A DNA stretch of 64,000 nt from Mucilaginibacter gossypii (lineage in GTDB: Bacteria > Bacteroidota > Bacteroidia > Sphingobacteriales > Sphingobacteriaceae). The notes under the pieces are model-generated. The model did no database searches, was not told where the DNA came from, and worked only from the letters and a program-made list of their open reading frames with translations. The DNA lies in contig NZ_FNCG01000003.1 of NCBI RefSeq assembly GCF_900100945.1, positions 62,001-126,000 of the forward strand, read 5' to 3'. Below, piece by piece: positions 61,803 through 64,000 of this stretch. Every line of letters starts with the position of its first letter. The stretch's first letter is position 1. Made by a program: the position numbers and the translations under genes.

Positions 61803-63150
61803 ATTTGCTTAGTCTTCGGTATAGGGCGGTGCGGGTGAGGCCAAGTTCTTTGGCAGCGCGGGTAATGTTACCATTATGCTTTTCAATAACCCGTAATATA
61901 GCGTTCTTTTCAAGGGCGCTTAACGGAATATTGTCAGCATCAACCACGCTTTCTGTCGATGTTTCCAGTATTGAAAAAATCAAATCGTCGGGTCTTAAGG
62001 TATTATCATCGGCCATGATCACTGCGCGTTCAATAGTATATTGTAATTCACGCACATTGCCCGGAAAATTGTATGATTTAAGCTTGTTAATAGCTGCCGT
62101 ATCAAAGTCCATTGATGGTTTAAGATATTTACTTGAGTACAATTTCGCAAAATGGCGGGCCAATATTACAATATCCTCATTACGGCGGCGCAGTGGCGGC
62201 ATATTGATCTCGACAGTATTGATACGATAAATCAAATCCTTACGGAACTTGTTTTCGTTCGCCAGCTCGCTCAAAGCTACATTGGTAGCACAAATGAGCC
62301 TGATATCCACATCAACTGGTTTGTTGGTGCCCAAACGGGTTACCTGGCGGTTTTGTAAAATGGTAAGCAGCTTGGCTTGTTGCTGCAGACTGATGTTACC
62401 AATTTCATCTAAAAATAAAGTACCGCCCTGTGCCTCTTCAAAACGCCCCATACGGTCCTCTCGGGCATCGGTAAAGGCCCCTTTTTTGTGGCCGAAGAGC
62501 TCACTTTCAAACAGGGTATCTGTTAACGCGCCGACATCTACTTTAATAAAAGGTTTATCAGCACGGAGCGAGCGTTCGTGGATAGCCTTTGCCATAAGAT
62601 CTTTACCGGTACCGTTCTCTCCAAGGATCAGGATATTGGCATCGGTAGGGGCTATCTTGTTAACCTTATAAAAAATATCCTGCATCACGTCCGATTCACC
62701 AAGGATAGAAGTGTCTCCCGCAGTGCTTTTTACAGGGGTTTTGGTGGTTTTTGTCCCACCTTCTTTTTTATCCAAAAGATCTTTTATAGTGTTTATCAGC
62801 TTTTCGTTGTGCCATGGCTTTACCACAAAGTCGTTTGCCCCTTCTTTAAGCGAGCGGACAGCAAGGTCAATATCACCATAAGCCGTTATCATAATAACGC
62901 AAACATCAGGCTTCCATTCTTTTACCTTGCGCAGCCAGTAAAGCCCCTCATTGCCCGTGTTAATAGCGCTGTTGAAGTTCATGTCAAGCAAAATCAGATC
63001 AACCTCGTTACGTTGCAGCAGCCAGTTCAGGTTTTCGGGGTTCTTTTCGGTGATGATTTCACGGGCTTCGGGTTTTAGCAAAAGTTTAACCGCGGTTAGT
63101 ACGTCCGGATCGTCATCAACAATTAAAACGGTGGCTTTCTTAAGTATCAT
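61792..63150 (-). CDS. Sigma-54-dependent response regulator, NtrC family
   Basis: A 452-residue activator. The receiver has the phospho-acceptor D56 in LILLDMNF. The AAA+ domain has Walker A GENGTGKD near residue 167, the sigma-54 contact loop GAFTDA at 224-229 (usual form GAFTGA), and GGTLFLDEIGNISLQQQAKL as Walker B. The C-terminal Fis-type HTH is HNGNITRAAKELGLTRTALY. It works with the overlapping histidine kinase and probably controls the divergent HlyD-type gene. Gene divergent from 63662. Confidence 0.94.
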   Translation of the reverse strand: MILKKATVLIVDDDPDVLTAVKLLLKPEAREIITEKNPENLNWLLQRNEVDLILLDMNFNSAINTGNEGLYWLRKVKEWKPDVCVIMITAYGDIDLAVRSLKEGANDFVVKPWHNEKLINTIKDLLDKKEGGTKTTKTPVKSTAGDTSILGESDVMQDIFYKVNKIAPTDANILILGENGTGKDLMAKAIHERSLRADKPFIKVDVGALTDTLFESELFGHKKGAFTDAREDRMGRFEEAQGGTLFLDEIGNISLQQQAKLLTILQNRQVTRLGTNKPVDVDIRLICATNVALSELANENKFRKDLIYRINTVEINMPPLRRRNEDIVILARHFAKLYSSKYLKPSMDFDTAAINKLKSYNFPGNVRELQYTIERAVIMADDNTLRPDDLIFSILETSTESVVDADNIPLSALEKNAILRVIEKHNGNITRAAKELGLTRTALYRRLSKYDI

Positions 63151-63661
63151 TTATTTTTAGTTAATAGTTCATAGATAATAGTTCGTGGTCTTCAAAACGA
63201 TGACACATGATAATTTAAGTTCAAAATGAAAATAGCATCTTATTTATTGACGATGTCAATTTAATAAAAGTTATAAATTTAAATTAAATTGTATCTCTTT
63301 ACCGAAGCTACCTAAATAAACTTTTAGCATCGTTGCCATCAACTATGAACTATACGCTAAAACAATTTAACTATGAACAATAAATTAAAGACTCGCTAAT
63401 TATACCACATGTTACAATTTTTGTGCTAAATACCCGCATTTTATGCAGTATATCGTATAAATGCTTCACAATGAAGTGCTAACCTGTATTTGCATATAAC
63501 AGGCTATTAATACGTGAAAAAACACTGTATCAATACCGTACACCTGATGTAACAGAAGCGTACGCTCAAATATGTTGTTTTGTGTTTAAGTTATTGAAAA
63601 ACAGTATTTTAATTTATGGCATGTCTTTTTGTTATAACATTCAAAATATTATAGAAATACA
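63151..63661. other. Divergent intergenic region of about 510 bp with GTTCATAG repeats
   Basis: No gene recognised. GTTCATAG occurs at 63167-63174, and its complement CTATGAAC at 63343-63350 and 63371-63378; a variant AGTTCGTGG lies at 63180-63188. No convincing sigma-54 promoter (TGGCAC-N5-TTGC) was seen, but the candidate ATGGCATG at about 63617 is within 50 bases of the next gene. Confidence 0.4.
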
Positions 63662-64000
63662 GTGGACAGAAAAATTGAGAAAAAGACCTGGAACAGCAAA
63701 AAGATACTTACCATTGCAGGTATTACAGGCATTATTTTACTAATAGGCGGCAGTATTTATCTTACATCGGGTAAAAGCAAGCTTGATGTTGATACTGAAC
63801 GCTTAACTATAAGTACTATTACTAAAGGTCCTTTCCAGGAGTTTATACCGGTTAACGGCGTGGTTATGCCGCTAACTACCATATTTCTTGATGCATCTGA
63901 AGGCGGTGTTGTTGAAGAAAAATACGTTGAAGACGGAGCTAACCTTAAAAAAGGCGACCGGATTCTGAGAATGTCGAATACCGATCTTGAGCTTACTTTA
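63662..64000 (+). CDS. HlyD-family efflux adaptor, 3' end outside window
   Basis: The first 113 codons of an adaptor protein. The start is probably GTG 63662, since no ATG is in frame just upstream. A basic N-terminus (DRKIEKKTWNSKKI) precedes one membrane helix (LTIAGITGIILLIGGSIYL). The periplasmic part begins with FIPVNGVVMPLTTIFLDASE and GGVVEEKYVEDGANLKKGDR, the lipoyl-like domain of MacA/HlyD proteins. The gene is divergent from the sigma-54 regulator pair; an ABC transporter of the MacB type would be expected downstream but is outside the window. Confidence 0.85.
   Translation, partial: MDRKIEKKTWNSKKILTIAGITGIILLIGGSIYLTSGKSKLDVDTERLTISTITKGPFQEFIPVNGVVMPLTTIFLDASEGGVVEEKYVEDGANLKKGDRILRMSNTDLELTL

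Noticed and set aside
63615..63640. Possible sigma-54 promoter ATGGCATG...TTTTTG before the HlyD-type gene
   Set aside because: The essential -12 GC is absent (TG instead), so I do not list it as a promoter although a sigma-54 activator is encoded next door.

Overview
The window looks like chromosomal DNA of a Bacteroidota bacterium of the Sphingobacteriaceae type, most likely Mucilaginibacter or a close relative. This is inferred from the protein families (UMF1-type MFS pair, DUF5009, beta-propeller/Y_Y_Y/LuxR regulator, DUF3052, ThuA, pirin, DinB and OsmC proteins), from start codons without clear Shine-Dalgarno sites, and from Bacteroidota-type -7 boxes (TAnnTTTR) close to start codons. 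No rRNA, complete tRNA, phage, CRISPR array or intact insertion sequence was found.

Layout. 1-9 kb: 3' part of a pyruvate oxidase (poxB), small membrane proteins, two UMF1-type MFS transporters, a DinB protein, YnfA, a broken TPR protein and a LutA-like protein. 9.1-17.3 kb: a nested palindromic repeat, then housekeeping genes: mtaB, the overlapping set lgt-gtrA-suhB, a NifU-like scaffold and purB. 17.5-24.2 kb: a TetR-controlled TolC/adaptor/RND efflux operon with a likely operator and a terminator. 24.3-31.5 kb: DUF4126, an MscS channel, a second TetR, two OsmC proteins, an SpmA-SpmB fusion, DinB proteins and a frameshifted DUF3052 gene. 31.8-41.2 kb: an OmpA-family protein preceded by a perfect 43-bp palindrome, a universal stress protein, two secreted esterases, a degenerate metallo-beta-lactamase-fold protein, and EamA/DoxX genes divergent from a MocR regulator with TAGTCC operator-like repeats.

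41.2-51.8 kb is the most distinctive part: a 26-residue membrane microprotein gene, a DUF5009 acyltransferase-like gene, an operon of GH9 glycosidase, two-domain thioredoxin-fold protein and ThuA protein, and a 973-residue propeller/Y_Y_Y/LuxR regulator. Four copies of a CACTAC-N5-CACTAC-type direct repeat precede DUF5009, GH9, the regulator and a truncated second thuA. I propose a small self-contained regulon for glycan breakdown without SusC/SusD.

51.8-64 kb: an SDR gene beside an AraC gene with an in-frame stop, a YeiH-like exporter, pirin, a methyltransferase, DUF92, MtfA, a WalJ-like hydrolase, YceH, an FMN reductase flanked by repeats, a histidine kinase/sigma-54 response regulator pair, and the start of a divergent HlyD-type adaptor gene.

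Six genes or likely genes carry one frameshift or one in-frame stop while the rest of the reading frame looks intact. Either this genome is losing genes, or the assembly has residual base errors; reads would decide.
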